From an uncultured Pelagibacteraceae bacterium (lineage in GTDB: Bacteria; Pseudomonadota; Alphaproteobacteria; Pelagibacterales; Pelagibacteraceae), in contig CABYFN010000004.1 in NCBI GenBank assembly GCA_902518235.1, positions 1-47,610 of the forward strand: DNA of 47,610 nucleotides, given 5' to 3'. Position numbers and translations under genes: made by a program. Numbering within the stretch: position 1 is the first letter of the stretch; every line of letters begins with the position of its first letter. This document shows positions 34,752 to 43,883 of the stretch, piece by piece. Below the pieces are notes generated by a model that did no database searches, was not told where the DNA came from, and saw only the letters and a program-made list of their open reading frames with translations.

Positions 34752-35309
34752 ATGAAAAAAGTAAGTTTTACAGAAATGAAGAATGGTACTAAAGACGACT
34801 ATCAACTTTTAGAAAAATTAGAAAGTCAATATGAAAGAAAAACTGCAGATAGAATTTTAGATTATTTAGCTTCACAAACTACTACCCTTGAAGGTTATCA
34901 GATAACGAGATTGGAACACTCGTTACAAGCTGCAACAAGAGCATGTAAGAATAAAGAAAGTGAGGAAATGATTGTAGCAACATTATTACACGATCTAGGA
35001 GATGAATTAGCTCCAATGAACCATTCTCAATATGCAGCATCAGTAATTAAACCTTATGTTTCAGAAAAAACTTATTGGATTATTTTACATCACGGACTAT
35101 TTCAAACTTATTATTCTGCAGAACATTTAGGTGGAGATAAAAATGCAAGAGAAAAATATAAGGATGCAGAACATTACCAAGCAACAATAGATTTTTGCGA
35201 AAAGTATGATCAATCTTCATTTGATCCAAATTATAAATCAATGACTTTAAAAGATTTTGAGCCAATGGTTAGGAATATTTTTTCTAGAAAACCTTACTAC
35301 CATCATTAA
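34752..35309 (+). CDS. HD-domain protein resembling PhnZ/MIOX-type diiron oxygenases
   Basis: A 185-residue all-helical HD-superfamily protein. The pattern RLEHSLQAA (H56), LLHDLGDE (H80, D81), NHSQYAA (H91), ILHHGL (H114) and EKYDQSS (D153) reproduces the six metal ligands and their order in the mixed-valent diiron oxygenases PhnZ and MIOX, including the late KYD motif. Routine annotation would say HD phosphohydrolase. I cannot name the substrate: around 45-53 it does not keep the Tyr/Glu pair I recall from the PhnZ lid. It starts 1 base after purF and ends 1 base before the DUF255 start. No phosphonate genes are nearby. Confidence 0.82.
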   Translation: MKKVSFTEMKNGTKDDYQLLEKLESQYERKTADRILDYLASQTTTLEGYQITRLEHSLQAATRACKNKESEEMIVATLLHDLGDELAPMNHSQYAASVIKPYVSEKTYWIILHHGLFQTYYSAEHLGGDKNAREKYKDAEHYQATIDFCEKYDQSSFDPNYKSMTLKDFEPMVRNIFSRKPYYHH

Positions 35310-35310
35310 A

Positions 35311-37251
35311 TTGTCTAATATTTTAAAAAACGAAAAAAGTCCTTATCTCCAACAACATAAAGATAATCCAGTTGATTGGTTTCCTTGGAATAAAGAAACT
35401 TTAGATAAAGCAAAAAAAGAAAAAAAACCTATATTTTTAAGTGTAGGGTATGCAAGTTGTCATTGGTGTCATGTTATGGCTCATGAGAGTTTTGAAAACG
35501 AAGAAACTGCCAAACTAATGAACGAAAAGTTTATTAACATTAAAGTTGATAGAGAGGAAAGACCTGATTTGGATTATGTATTTCAAAAAAGCTTATCAAT
35601 ACTAACTGGAGCTCAAGGTGGATGGCCATTATCAATGTTTTTAGACGAAAATGGAGTGCCATTTACTGGTGGAACGTATTTCCCACCCAAGGAGATTCAA
35701 GGAAGACCTGACTTTAAAAAAGTCCTAAATAACGTGCATAACGTTTACAATGAGAATAGAGAGAAAATTTTAGCCCAGGCTCCGCAAGTTAAGGAAATAT
35801 TCTCAAAAATTAATCAAAGATCTGCAGTTTTAAATCAACCTTTAGAGCCATTTGTTGAAAAAATTATCAATTATTTGGATGAAAATAATGGAAGTTTCAA
35901 AGGGGCTCCAAAGTTCCCTCAATTTTATTTGTTTGATGCAATGTTTTACTTTTATTTAAAGACTAAGAATAAAAATTATTTTAAACCTGTTGAAATTTTA
36001 CTCAGTAATCTCTGTTCGAAAGGTATTTATGATCAACTAGATGGTGGAATTTCAAGATATGCTGTTGATGAAAAATGGATAATTCCACACTTTGAAAAAA
36101 TGCTTTATGATAATATCCAGTTCATAGATCTCTTGACTAAATTTTATCAAAATACCAAAAATGATTATTTTAAAAATAAACTTTTACAAACAATTCAATA
36201 TTTTAATAATGAATTTAAAAACAAAGAGAAGTTATATGGTTCTGCATATGATGCTGATAGTGAAGGAGTTGAGGGAAAATATTATGTTTGGTCTTATGAA
36301 GAATTAAATAATCTTTTAAAGAATGATATAAAATATTTAGAGAATAAGTATGAAATAACTGAGAATGGTAACTTTGAAGGTAATAACATTTTGGTGGAAA
36401 AAAATTTAATATCTGATGAAGATAAAAATAACCTAGATCGAATAAAAAAAAAATTACTAGATGTAAGAAGAAAAAGAATAAAACCATTTTTTGACGATAA
36501 ATCGCAAACTGATTTAAATGCATATATGCTGCAAGTACTTCTTAAAACCTCAGTAAATTTAGACGATGAAGATTTAAAAAATAAGACGATCGAAACAATT
36601 GAAATACTAAATAAAAAATTAAATCAAAAAATTATTCACTGTTACGAAAATAAAGAAATAGAAACTTTTCTTGAGGACTATGTATATTATGCACTACTGA
36701 TGGTAACACTTTATGAAGTTAATACTGATAAAAAAGCTTTGGAAAAATCAATAAAAATAATGAATGATACTTGGGAATTATTCTTTAATAAAGAAACTCA
36801 GTTGTTTCAAAAAAATATTATTAAAGATAATGATTTGTTTGCAAGTCCACTGGACTTAAACGATAGCAATATTCCAAATGGTAATAGTGTTTATTTATTA
36901 ATTTCAAATAAATTATATTCAATTACAAATGACAAAATATGGTCTGAAAGAAATGAAGTGCTTAAAAAATCATTTCATCAAGTTATAAACTCTTATTATT
37001 CACAGATGTTTAGTTTCATTAAAACCCTTGATATTTGCGATAATAGCTTATCATTCACTTTCCATGGAGCATCTCAGTCTATTAAGGAAATGCAGCTTTA
37101 TTTACAAAAAGAATATCTAGGAGTTGCAACATTTGTTTACCAATTAAATAATGATCCAAAACCTAGTGTTATTATATGCAAAAACCAAACTTGTTCTAAC
37201 AAATTAACTAGTATAAATGAAGTTGTTGAATATCTTAGTAAGAGTAATTAA
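35311..37251 (+). CDS. DUF255/YyaL-type protein: thioredoxin-like plus alpha/alpha-barrel domain
   Basis: I place the start at TTG 35311, which gives a family-like N-terminus ([20 protein letters not shown]) and about 646 residues; an ATG at 35257 would add 18 unrelated residues antagonistic to the HD gene's end. The N-terminal thioredoxin-like domain (about 1-165) has the CHWCHVM motif with a CxxC (near 49-52) and GGWPLSMFL. The rest is a six-hairpin glycosidase-like barrel ([30 protein letters not shown]). The family (YyaL, human SPATA20) is of unknown function. Its place beside gshA-gshB hints at thiol chemistry. Confidence 0.9.
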   Translation: MSNILKNEKSPYLQQHKDNPVDWFPWNKETLDKAKKEKKPIFLSVGYASCHWCHVMAHESFENEETAKLMNEKFINIKVDREERPDLDYVFQKSLSILTGAQGGWPLSMFLDENGVPFTGGTYFPPKEIQGRPDFKKVLNNVHNVYNENREKILAQAPQVKEIFSKINQRSAVLNQPLEPFVEKIINYLDENNGSFKGAPKFPQFYLFDAMFYFYLKTKNKNYFKPVEILLSNLCSKGIYDQLDGGISRYAVDEKWIIPHFEKMLYDNIQFIDLLTKFYQNTKNDYFKNKLLQTIQYFNNEFKNKEKLYGSAYDADSEGVEGKYYVWSYEELNNLLKNDIKYLENKYEITENGNFEGNNILVEKNLISDEDKNNLDRIKKKLLDVRRKRIKPFFDDKSQTDLNAYMLQVLLKTSVNLDDEDLKNKTIETIEILNKKLNQKIIHCYENKEIETFLEDYVYYALLMVTLYEVNTDKKALEKSIKIMNDTWELFFNKETQLFQKNIIKDNDLFASPLDLNDSNIPNGNSVYLLISNKLYSITNDKIWSERNEVLKKSFHQVINSYYSQMFSFIKTLDICDNSLSFTFHGASQSIKEMQLYLQKEYLGVATFVYQLNNDPKPSVIICKNQTCSNKLTSINEVVEYLSKSN

Positions 37252-37260
37252 ATCATTAAT

Positions 37261-38550
37261 ATGTATAAAAGTAACATAATAGATCATTTTAAATCAGGAA
37301 TTAAGAAATCCATTAATACCAAAATAGGCGTTGAGCATGAAAAATTTCTTTTCTATAAGAAGAATAATAAGAGGATTAATTATTCTACGATTAAAGAGAT
37401 TTTCAAAATTTTATATGAATTTGGTTGGAAACCGGCTTATGAAGGTCAAAATGTAATAGCGTTAAACAAAGATAATAAGAGTATAACTTTAGAACCAGGA
37501 AATCAAATTGAGCTTGCAGGTGCTCAACTAACTAATATTCATGAAGTTTGTTCTGAAGCTAATAATTATTTGTTTGAACTTAAACAAGTTGTTGAAAAAT
37601 TAGATTTAAAAATAATAAGTGCTGGATTTGATCCAATATCTAAGTTGTCTGAAATTCCAAATAATCCAAAAAAGAGATATGAAGTAATGACAAAGGATAT
37701 GCCTAAAGGTGGGTCGCATAGTTTAGATATGATGTATAGAACATCTGGGACACAGTTAAATCTAGACTACACTTCTGAAAATGATTTTATAAAAAAGTTT
37801 AAATTAGCAAATAGTTTAGTTCCATTAAGTATTGCACTTTTCGCAAACTCATCAATTGTTGAGAAAAAAGATAGTAAATATTTATCATATCGATCAAAAG
37901 TATGGCAAGAAACATCAAGAGGTGGTCTTCCAGAAATTTTTTTGGAAAATGTTGATTTTGAAAAATACGCTGATTTTATAATAAATTATCCAATACTATT
38001 TATAAAGAGTGGCGATAAATATTTACCGGGTAAAAATTATAAATTTTCTGATTATATGAATGGTAATATTCAAGAAATAAATAAATCTTTACCAAGTACT
38101 GACGATCTTGGATTACATTTAAGTACTATATTTACAGAGAATAGATTAAAACAATATATCGAATTAAGATCTATGGATACTTGTGGTTGGAATTGTATTT
38201 GTGCTGGTCCTGCTTTTTTTACTGGACTTTTATATGGTAATTTAGACGAAGCATTAGAATTTATTTCAAAATGGGAAAAGAAAGATTTATTAAATGCCTA
38301 TAAAGATGCACCTATGAAAGGACTTAATACAAATTTAATGGGCAAAGATATGATTTATTGGATCTCTAAATTGTTAAAAATTGCTGAAAAAGGCCTAGAA
38401 AAGAGAGATTTTATCGGAAAAAGCGGTACTAACGAAACTAAATACTTGGAACATCTTAATAAGATTATCAATAATAAAGAAACAGTCGCCAGTCATGTTA
38501 TAAATAAATTCTCTAAATTTCAAAATTTAGAAGATTTATATGACAAATAA
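37261..38550 (+). CDS. gshA: Glutamate-cysteine ligase, plant/alphaproteobacterial type
   Basis: First step of glutathione synthesis: ATP-dependent joining of Glu and Cys. The 429-residue protein has IGVEHEKFLF, an EPGNQIELAGAQL active-site strand, MYRTSGTQLNLDY and a conserved SMDTCGWNC region, all of the class found in plants and alphaproteobacteria, not the E. coli class. It follows the DUF255 gene by 9 bases and overlaps gshB by 11 bases, so glutathione synthesis is coded as one unit. Confidence 0.92.
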   Translation: MYKSNIIDHFKSGIKKSINTKIGVEHEKFLFYKKNNKRINYSTIKEIFKILYEFGWKPAYEGQNVIALNKDNKSITLEPGNQIELAGAQLTNIHEVCSEANNYLFELKQVVEKLDLKIISAGFDPISKLSEIPNNPKKRYEVMTKDMPKGGSHSLDMMYRTSGTQLNLDYTSENDFIKKFKLANSLVPLSIALFANSSIVEKKDSKYLSYRSKVWQETSRGGLPEIFLENVDFEKYADFIINYPILFIKSGDKYLPGKNYKFSDYMNGNIQEINKSLPSTDDLGLHLSTIFTENRLKQYIELRSMDTCGWNCICAGPAFFTGLLYGNLDEALEFISKWEKKDLLNAYKDAPMKGLNTNLMGKDMIYWISKLLKIAEKGLEKRDFIGKSGTNETKYLEHLNKIINNKETVASHVINKFSKFQNLEDLYDK

Positions 38551-39466
38551 AATAATAGGCATACAAGGCGATAAATTAGATAAAATAAATATATCTTCTG
38601 ATACTTCAATATTTTTAGCGCATGAAGCTCAGAAATTAGGATATAAAATATTTTATTATACTCCTTCAAACTTATCCATCATCAAAAATAAAACATATGC
38701 AAATGGAGTATTTGTAAAATTTAATTATGAGAAAAAAAAATTTTACAAAATTTATAAAAAACAAAAAATTTTCGTTGAAAATCTTAAATTTATTTTAATT
38801 AGACAAGACCCTCCATTTAATTCAGAATATTTAATAACTACTCTAATTTTAGATGGCTTAAAAAAAGTAAGAGTAATAAATAATCCAACTGCTATCAGAA
38901 ATGTATCAGAAAAATTGTATTCAAAATATTTTATCAAATATATGCCTAATACTTTATTTTCAAATAATATTGCAGAAATTAATAAGTTTTATAATCAAAA
39001 TAAAAGTATGATTATGAAACCTATTAATGGATATGGAGGTAATCAAATTCATCTCATTAAAAATAAGTTTAATAAAAAACTTATTACAAATTTTTTAAAT
39101 AAAAATGGCCATTCAATGTTTCAAAAATTTTTAAAAAATATTTCTAAAGGAGATAAAAGAGTTTTTATTATTAATGGTAAAGTGTGTGGTGCAATTTCAA
39201 GAGTTCCTAAAAAAGGTTCATATCTGAGTAATATGAGTAAAGGCGCTGTACCTAAGCTTACTAAACTTACAAAACTAGAATTAAAAATTTCAAAGATTAT
39301 TGGAAAAAAATTAAAGAATGATAATATTTATTTTGCTGGAATTGACTTCATAGATCAGAAACTAAATGGAGATATTAATGTTACGTCTCCTACTGGATTA
39401 AAAACATACTATGACCTTTCTAAAATCAACCTTGCTAAGATATTTTGGAAAGGTTTAAGAGCTTGA
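38540..39466 (+). CDS. gshB: Glutathione synthetase
   Basis: ATP-grasp ligase adding Gly to gamma-Glu-Cys, 308 residues. Family marks are LIRQDPPFNSEY, NNPTAIRNVSEKLYSK, MKPINGYGGNQIHLI (ATP lid), GDKRVFIINGKVCGAISR and FAGIDFIDQKLNGDINVTSPTG near the end. Length and motifs are standard. The start lies inside the gshA end. The gene is richer in Lys and Asn than most homologues but all motifs are kept. Confidence 0.93.
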   Translation: MTNKIIGIQGDKLDKINISSDTSIFLAHEAQKLGYKIFYYTPSNLSIIKNKTYANGVFVKFNYEKKKFYKIYKKQKIFVENLKFILIRQDPPFNSEYLITTLILDGLKKVRVINNPTAIRNVSEKLYSKYFIKYMPNTLFSNNIAEINKFYNQNKSMIMKPINGYGGNQIHLIKNKFNKKLITNFLNKNGHSMFQKFLKNISKGDKRVFIINGKVCGAISRVPKKGSYLSNMSKGAVPKLTKLTKLELKISKIIGKKLKNDNIYFAGIDFIDQKLNGDINVTSPTGLKTYYDLSKINLAKIFWKGLRA

Positions 39467-40338
39467 ATAAATTATCAGATCAAAAGAAAGGCTCTCTACT
39501 AGCCTTCGTTGCTGTGATGTTCATTACTCCTGATTCATTACTTATCAGGCTTTCAGACATAGAAACATGGGGGATGCTTTTTTATAGAGGTGCTATACCT
39601 TTCTTTATAGTCTTAATTGGACTACTACTATTTTATAGGCAAAATTTTATTAATGCCTTTTTAAAAGTTGGTACAGTTGGTATATTTTACGCAATTAGCT
39701 TTTCTATTTGCAACATCACTTTCATTGTATCTATTCAAAATACTAACGTAGCCAATACGTTAATCATGATTGCTTTAGCCCCAATGCTTTCCGCAATACT
39801 TGGAGCAATATTCTTAAAAGAAATGCCTAGTAAAGGGACTTGGATCGCCATTTTCATTACATTTTTAGCAGCTTTATTTATTTTTTATGACTCTCTTCAA
39901 GTCGGCAATCTTTTTGGAAATATAATGGGATTTGTTACAGCTGCTGGATTAGCTGTAAATGCAGTTCTTATTAGATATGCTAAAGATAGAGATCTTTTAC
40001 CTTCTGCTGTAATGGGTAAATTAGGAGTTGCAGTATTTGCTTTCTTTTTTGTTGAAAACTTTAATTTAATTGGAACTGATCAAATTTACATACCATTAAT
40101 GTGTATTATTTGTGTTGCTCTGCCTTTTGTTTTGGTAACAATTGCACCAAGATTTATACCAGCAGAAGAAGTAAATCTTTTTTTCTTATTAGAAACAATA
40201 ATAGGTCCAATTTGGGTTTGGTTAGTTGTTAAAGAACAGCCAACTTTTGAGACGATCATTGGAGGCGCCGTGATCATTATCACTTTGGGCATCCACTCAT
40301 TTATTAAACTAAAAGAGCCTGAAAAAATTATTAATTAA
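39463..40338 (+). CDS. DMT-superfamily (EamA) transporter
   Basis: A membrane protein of about 291 residues with ten predicted helices in two EamA halves (first about 5-140, second about 145-285). EamA proteins export or import small metabolites; substrate unknown. The start is uncertain: TTG at 39463 overlaps the gshB stop (TTGA) and has a Shine-Dalgarno-like GGAAAGG before it, which I prefer; TTG at 39445 would add six residues. Position after gshAB suggests, weakly, transport of a thiol or amino-acid-like molecule. The C-terminus is short and charged. Confidence 0.85.
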   Translation: MNKLSDQKKGSLLAFVAVMFITPDSLLIRLSDIETWGMLFYRGAIPFFIVLIGLLLFYRQNFINAFLKVGTVGIFYAISFSICNITFIVSIQNTNVANTLIMIALAPMLSAILGAIFLKEMPSKGTWIAIFITFLAALFIFYDSLQVGNLFGNIMGFVTAAGLAVNAVLIRYAKDRDLLPSAVMGKLGVAVFAFFFVENFNLIGTDQIYIPLMCIICVALPFVLVTIAPRFIPAEEVNLFFLLETIIGPIWVWLVVKEQPTFETIIGGAVIIITLGIHSFIKLKEPEKIIN

Positions 40339-40379
40339 TTTCTTGATTTAGCATCAAATCATCCATAGATAGCAAAATT

Positions 40380-41699
40380 ATGGAAAAGATACTTAAAAAT
40401 TCATGGGCATTATTCACTGGCATGGGTTTAATTATGATAGCTCATGGATTTCAAGTTTCTTTACTTGGAGTAAGAGCTGTTCATGAAAGTTTCAGTTTAA
40501 CTGCAACCGGTTTTATGTTGTCGGGTTATTTTGTAGGCTATTTTATAGGAGCAAAAACAGTTCCGATTTTAGTTTCAAGAGTTGGTCATATAAGAGTATT
40601 TGCAGCTTTTGCATCAATTGCTTCTATCGTTGTTTTAGTCCACTCTATAATCGTTAATCCATTTACATGGTTTCTATTAAGAATTGCCTCAGGTTTTTCA
40701 ATGGTATGTTTATATACAATTGCTGAAAGCTGGTTAAACGACCGAGCAAGCAATAAAAATAGAGGAAGTGTTTTATCAATTTATATGATCGTTCTTTACG
40801 GATCTATGGCGATTGGAATGTTTTTTTTAAATTTCAGTAAGCCAGAAAATTTTCAGCCATTTATACTTGTTTCTTTATTCATGTCGCTTTCACTTGTTCC
40901 AATATTACTAACAAAGAAAAAACCACCAAAATTTAAAAAAATTATTGGAATGAAAATTAAAGAACTTTATGAAGCATCTCCCTTTGGAATGGTAAGTGCT
41001 CTTTTGTGTGGAATTTGTCACTCTGCTATGTTTGCTCTAATTGCTGTTTATGCAGCGTCAATGAATTTTAGTATTTTTGAAATTTCTTTTGTAACTTTTT
41101 TAATAGCTATTTCTGGCGCTATTTCACAATGGCCCATTGGTAAACTATCAGACATTTATGACAGAAGAACAGTCACAGTATATTCTACATTTGCTTCAGC
41201 TTTCTTTGCGTTATGTGCAATTTTTTCAGTGGGCACGATGCATTTACCTGAGGGTTTGGCGAGCTCAAAGTTTTGGTTCTATATTTTTACAGGCTTATAT
41301 GCTTTCTTTAGTCTTCCTATGTTTGCATTAATATTTGCTCACACTAATGATTTTATAGCTAAAGAAAAATTTGTAGCTGCAGGTGCAGGTTTACAATTTA
41401 CCTTTGGAATGGGTGCAATTAGTGGACCTTTTTTATGTTCTATGTTTATGGATTTTATAGGAGAGAATGGTTACTTTATATTTCTAATAATATTTCACTG
41501 TTTAATAGGAGCATATGGAGTTTACAGGATGAAAGTTAGAGAGGTTGTTGAAAACCCAGACTCTCAATTCACCCCTCTTCCTACAACAATAACACCTATT
41601 GGCTTAGAACTTAATCCAGCAACAGAACCTATAGAGGAACCAGTAAAACCAGTAGGAACAGAAGAAACGGTTATTGAAGAGAATAACCCTTCCCAATAA
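40380..41699 (+). CDS. Major facilitator superfamily transporter (YcaD-like)
   Basis: A 439-residue MFS permease with 12 predicted helices and GKLSDIYDRRTV, the loop-2/8-type Asp-Arg motif, between helices 8 and 9. The early part (GFQVSLLGVRA, GYFVGYFIGAKTVP, HIRVFA) resembles the YcaD/UMF-type MFS subfamily. The last 40 residues are a cytoplasmic tail rich in Pro, Thr and Glu (about 398-439). No substrate can be named. It is followed at 41 bases by two Gfo/Idh/MocA genes, which may form a uptake-and-catabolism set with it. Confidence 0.87.
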   Translation: MEKILKNSWALFTGMGLIMIAHGFQVSLLGVRAVHESFSLTATGFMLSGYFVGYFIGAKTVPILVSRVGHIRVFAAFASIASIVVLVHSIIVNPFTWFLLRIASGFSMVCLYTIAESWLNDRASNKNRGSVLSIYMIVLYGSMAIGMFFLNFSKPENFQPFILVSLFMSLSLVPILLTKKKPPKFKKIIGMKIKELYEASPFGMVSALLCGICHSAMFALIAVYAASMNFSIFEISFVTFLIAISGAISQWPIGKLSDIYDRRTVTVYSTFASAFFALCAIFSVGTMHLPEGLASSKFWFYIFTGLYAFFSLPMFALIFAHTNDFIAKEKFVAAGAGLQFTFGMGAISGPFLCSMFMDFIGENGYFIFLIIFHCLIGAYGVYRMKVREVVENPDSQFTPLPTTITPIGLELNPATEPIEEPVKPVGTEETVIEENNPSQ

Positions 41700-41740
41700 T
41701 TAAAATCTTATTTAAAATTTTTAATCTGCTAAAATAGTTT

Positions 41741-42751
41741 ATGTCTAAAACTACAAATCTTGGAGTATTAGGTATTGATCATGGTCATATCTTCGACATG
41801 CTTGATGAAATGTTTAAAGAGGGATGTAGTTGTAATTATTTTTGGACCGAAGGATCTCCATTAACATTAGATGAATTTAGCAAAAAATATCCCCAAATAA
41901 AAAGAGTTGATAATAAAAACGATATTTTAAATGACGATACAATTGATATGATTTTAATTTCATCCATTCCCAAAGATAGAGCAAATCTATCTATAGACGC
42001 AATGAAAGCTGGAAAAGATGTTATGGTTGATAAACCAGGATGTACAAATCTTGAGCAACTTAATAATCTAAAACAAACTGTTAAAGATACTGGAAAAATT
42101 TGGTCAATTAATTTTTCAGAAAGATTTCATGTAGCCGCTGTTACAAAAGCTGAAGAGCTAGTTGCTGAAGGTAAAATTGGCAAAGTTAAACAGACAATTG
42201 GCACTGGTCCCCACAGGCAAGGTAATTATGAGAGACCTGATTGGTTTTATGATCGTAATAGTTATGGTGGAATAATAACAGATATAGGCTCACATCAAAT
42301 TCACCAATTTTTAGTATTTACTAATTCAAATGAAGCTAAAGTAAACCATGCGCTAGTTGAAAATACGACAAAGAAAGAATTTGCTGGTTTTCAAGATTTC
42401 GGGGAAGTTAATCTTACTGGAAATGGTGGTCATGGATATGTTCGTTTAGATTGGTTTACTCCTGATGCGCTTCCTACCTGGGGAGATGGAAGGTTACTTA
42501 TCCTGGGTGATAAAGGTTTTATTGAAATTAGAAAATACACAGATTTAGCAAAATCTGAAAAGGGAAATCACCTTTTTTTAGCAAATAATGATGAGGTTAA
42601 ACATATTGACTGTTCAAATGTAAAGCTCCCCTACTTTGCTAATTTAATTCAAGATGTTTTGAATAGAACTGATACTGCTTGTTCGCAAGAACTTACTTAC
42701 TTATCAATGGAACTAGCAATTAAAGCTCAAGAATTAGCAGAAAAAAAATGA
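41741..42751 (+). CDS. Gfo/Idh/MocA-family oxidoreductase, first of two
   Basis: A 336-residue NAD(P)-dependent oxidoreductase. The Rossmann start is unusual, LGVLGIDHGHIFDM, with GxDHGH in place of the usual GxGxxG. The family Lys is in MVDKPGCTN (normally EKP). The C-terminal substrate domain shows GGIITDIGSHQIHQFL with the conserved His residues. Substrates are usually sugars, inositols or related cyclic alcohols; none can be named. It overlaps the next gene by 4 bases, so the two are probably co-expressed and perhaps sequential in a pathway. Confidence 0.88.
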   Translation: MSKTTNLGVLGIDHGHIFDMLDEMFKEGCSCNYFWTEGSPLTLDEFSKKYPQIKRVDNKNDILNDDTIDMILISSIPKDRANLSIDAMKAGKDVMVDKPGCTNLEQLNNLKQTVKDTGKIWSINFSERFHVAAVTKAEELVAEGKIGKVKQTIGTGPHRQGNYERPDWFYDRNSYGGIITDIGSHQIHQFLVFTNSNEAKVNHALVENTTKKEFAGFQDFGEVNLTGNGGHGYVRLDWFTPDALPTWGDGRLLILGDKGFIEIRKYTDLAKSEKGNHLFLANNDEVKHIDCSNVKLPYFANLIQDVLNRTDTACSQELTYLSMELAIKAQELAEKK

Positions 42752-43827
42752 AAAAATATCAGGTAGCAATAATAGGAACTAATATAGGAGCTAAACATTT
42801 TGAAGACTTTCAAAAAGTATCAGACCGATTTAGTGTTCATACATTGTGTGGTTTAACAAGAGATGCAATAGATAAAATCTTGGTGTCAAATAATGATACT
42901 AAAATGTCATTAAACTTTGATGATGTGTTAAAAGTAAAGGAAATAGATATAGTAGATATTTGTCTCCCGCCCCATTTGCACTTTTCGGCGTGCAAAAAAT
43001 CTCTAGAAGCAGGAAAACATGTAATATGTGAAAAACCATTGGTTTCAAGCCTTAAAGAAATTGATGAATTAGAAAATATTAGTAAAGAAACAGGAAAGAT
43101 AATCTTTCCTGTATTCCAATATAGGTATGGATTAGGATTTTCTAAATTTAAGGCACTAATGAAGTCAGGACTTGCTGGAAAACCTTTAATTGCTTCATTG
43201 GAGACTCATTGGAATAGAGGAAAAGATTATTATTCAAAACCTTGGAGAGGTACTTGGGACGGTGAGCAAGGTGGGGCAATATTAAGTCATGCTATACACA
43301 TTCATGACTTGGTGAGTATGATACTAGGCCCAGTTTCAAATGTATTTGCAAAATTAACAACAAGAGTAAATGATATTGAGGTCGAAGACTGTGCTTCTTT
43401 ATCAATTGAGATGGAAGATGGAACATTGGTCACTAGCTCAATCACCCTTGGTGCAGCAAATGATACCAGTAGACTAAAATTCTGCTTTGATGGACTGACA
43501 GTAGAATCGGGAGCATCTCCAGATAAACCTTATAATCCAGCTGACGATGAATGGATATTTTTACCAAGAGCTCCTATTTCACAAAGTCAAATTGACGAGG
43601 TATTGTCAAAAGTCGAAAAACCTAAATCCTGGTACGCAGGAATGTTTGAAGAAGTAGCAAAGAAATTAGATGGCTCTCCAAGTGATGAAGTAACATTGTC
43701 AGATGCAAGAAAATCCTTAGAGTTTGTAACTGCTGTTTATCAATCATCAAGACAAAATTTAAATATCAAACTTCCAGTTGGTAAAGATAATCCATTCTAT
43801 AACTCTTGGTTACCAAAAAACAAATAA
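42748..43827 (+). CDS. Gfo/Idh/MocA-family oxidoreductase, second of two
   Basis: A 359-residue paralogue-level relative of the preceding gene. The Rossmann start is AIIGTNIGAKHF, followed by DICLPPHLHF and the canonical catalytic-region HVICEKPL (EKP). The C-terminal domain includes HWNRGKDYY and GGAILSHAIHIHDLV. The two copies differ enough that I treat them as distinct enzymes and not as a recent duplication. The end lies 56 bases from a secreted protein gene. Confidence 0.9.
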   Translation: MKKYQVAIIGTNIGAKHFEDFQKVSDRFSVHTLCGLTRDAIDKILVSNNDTKMSLNFDDVLKVKEIDIVDICLPPHLHFSACKKSLEAGKHVICEKPLVSSLKEIDELENISKETGKIIFPVFQYRYGLGFSKFKALMKSGLAGKPLIASLETHWNRGKDYYSKPWRGTWDGEQGGAILSHAIHIHDLVSMILGPVSNVFAKLTTRVNDIEVEDCASLSIEMEDGTLVTSSITLGAANDTSRLKFCFDGLTVESGASPDKPYNPADDEWIFLPRAPISQSQIDEVLSKVEKPKSWYAGMFEEVAKKLDGSPSDEVTLSDARKSLEFVTAVYQSSRQNLNIKLPVGKDNPFYNSWLPKNK

Positions 43828-43836
43828 AAGTTTTTT

Positions 43837-43865
43837 TTGATTTGTACAATCTTATGATGTATTAA
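43837..43865 (+). promoter_or_regulatory. Possible promoter for the secreted-protein gene
   Basis: TTGATT (43837-43842) and TATTAA (43860-43865) are spaced by exactly 17 bases, 18 bases before the ATG at 43884. This is one of the few same-strand gaps here large enough for a promoter. The match is moderate. Confidence 0.28.
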
Positions 43866-43883
43866 AATTAATCAATCCGCATA

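Noticed and set aside
36215..36523. Minus-strand open frame of 102 codons rich in Phe/His/Leu
   Set aside because: Shadow of the DUF255 gene, no start context and no neighbour logic.
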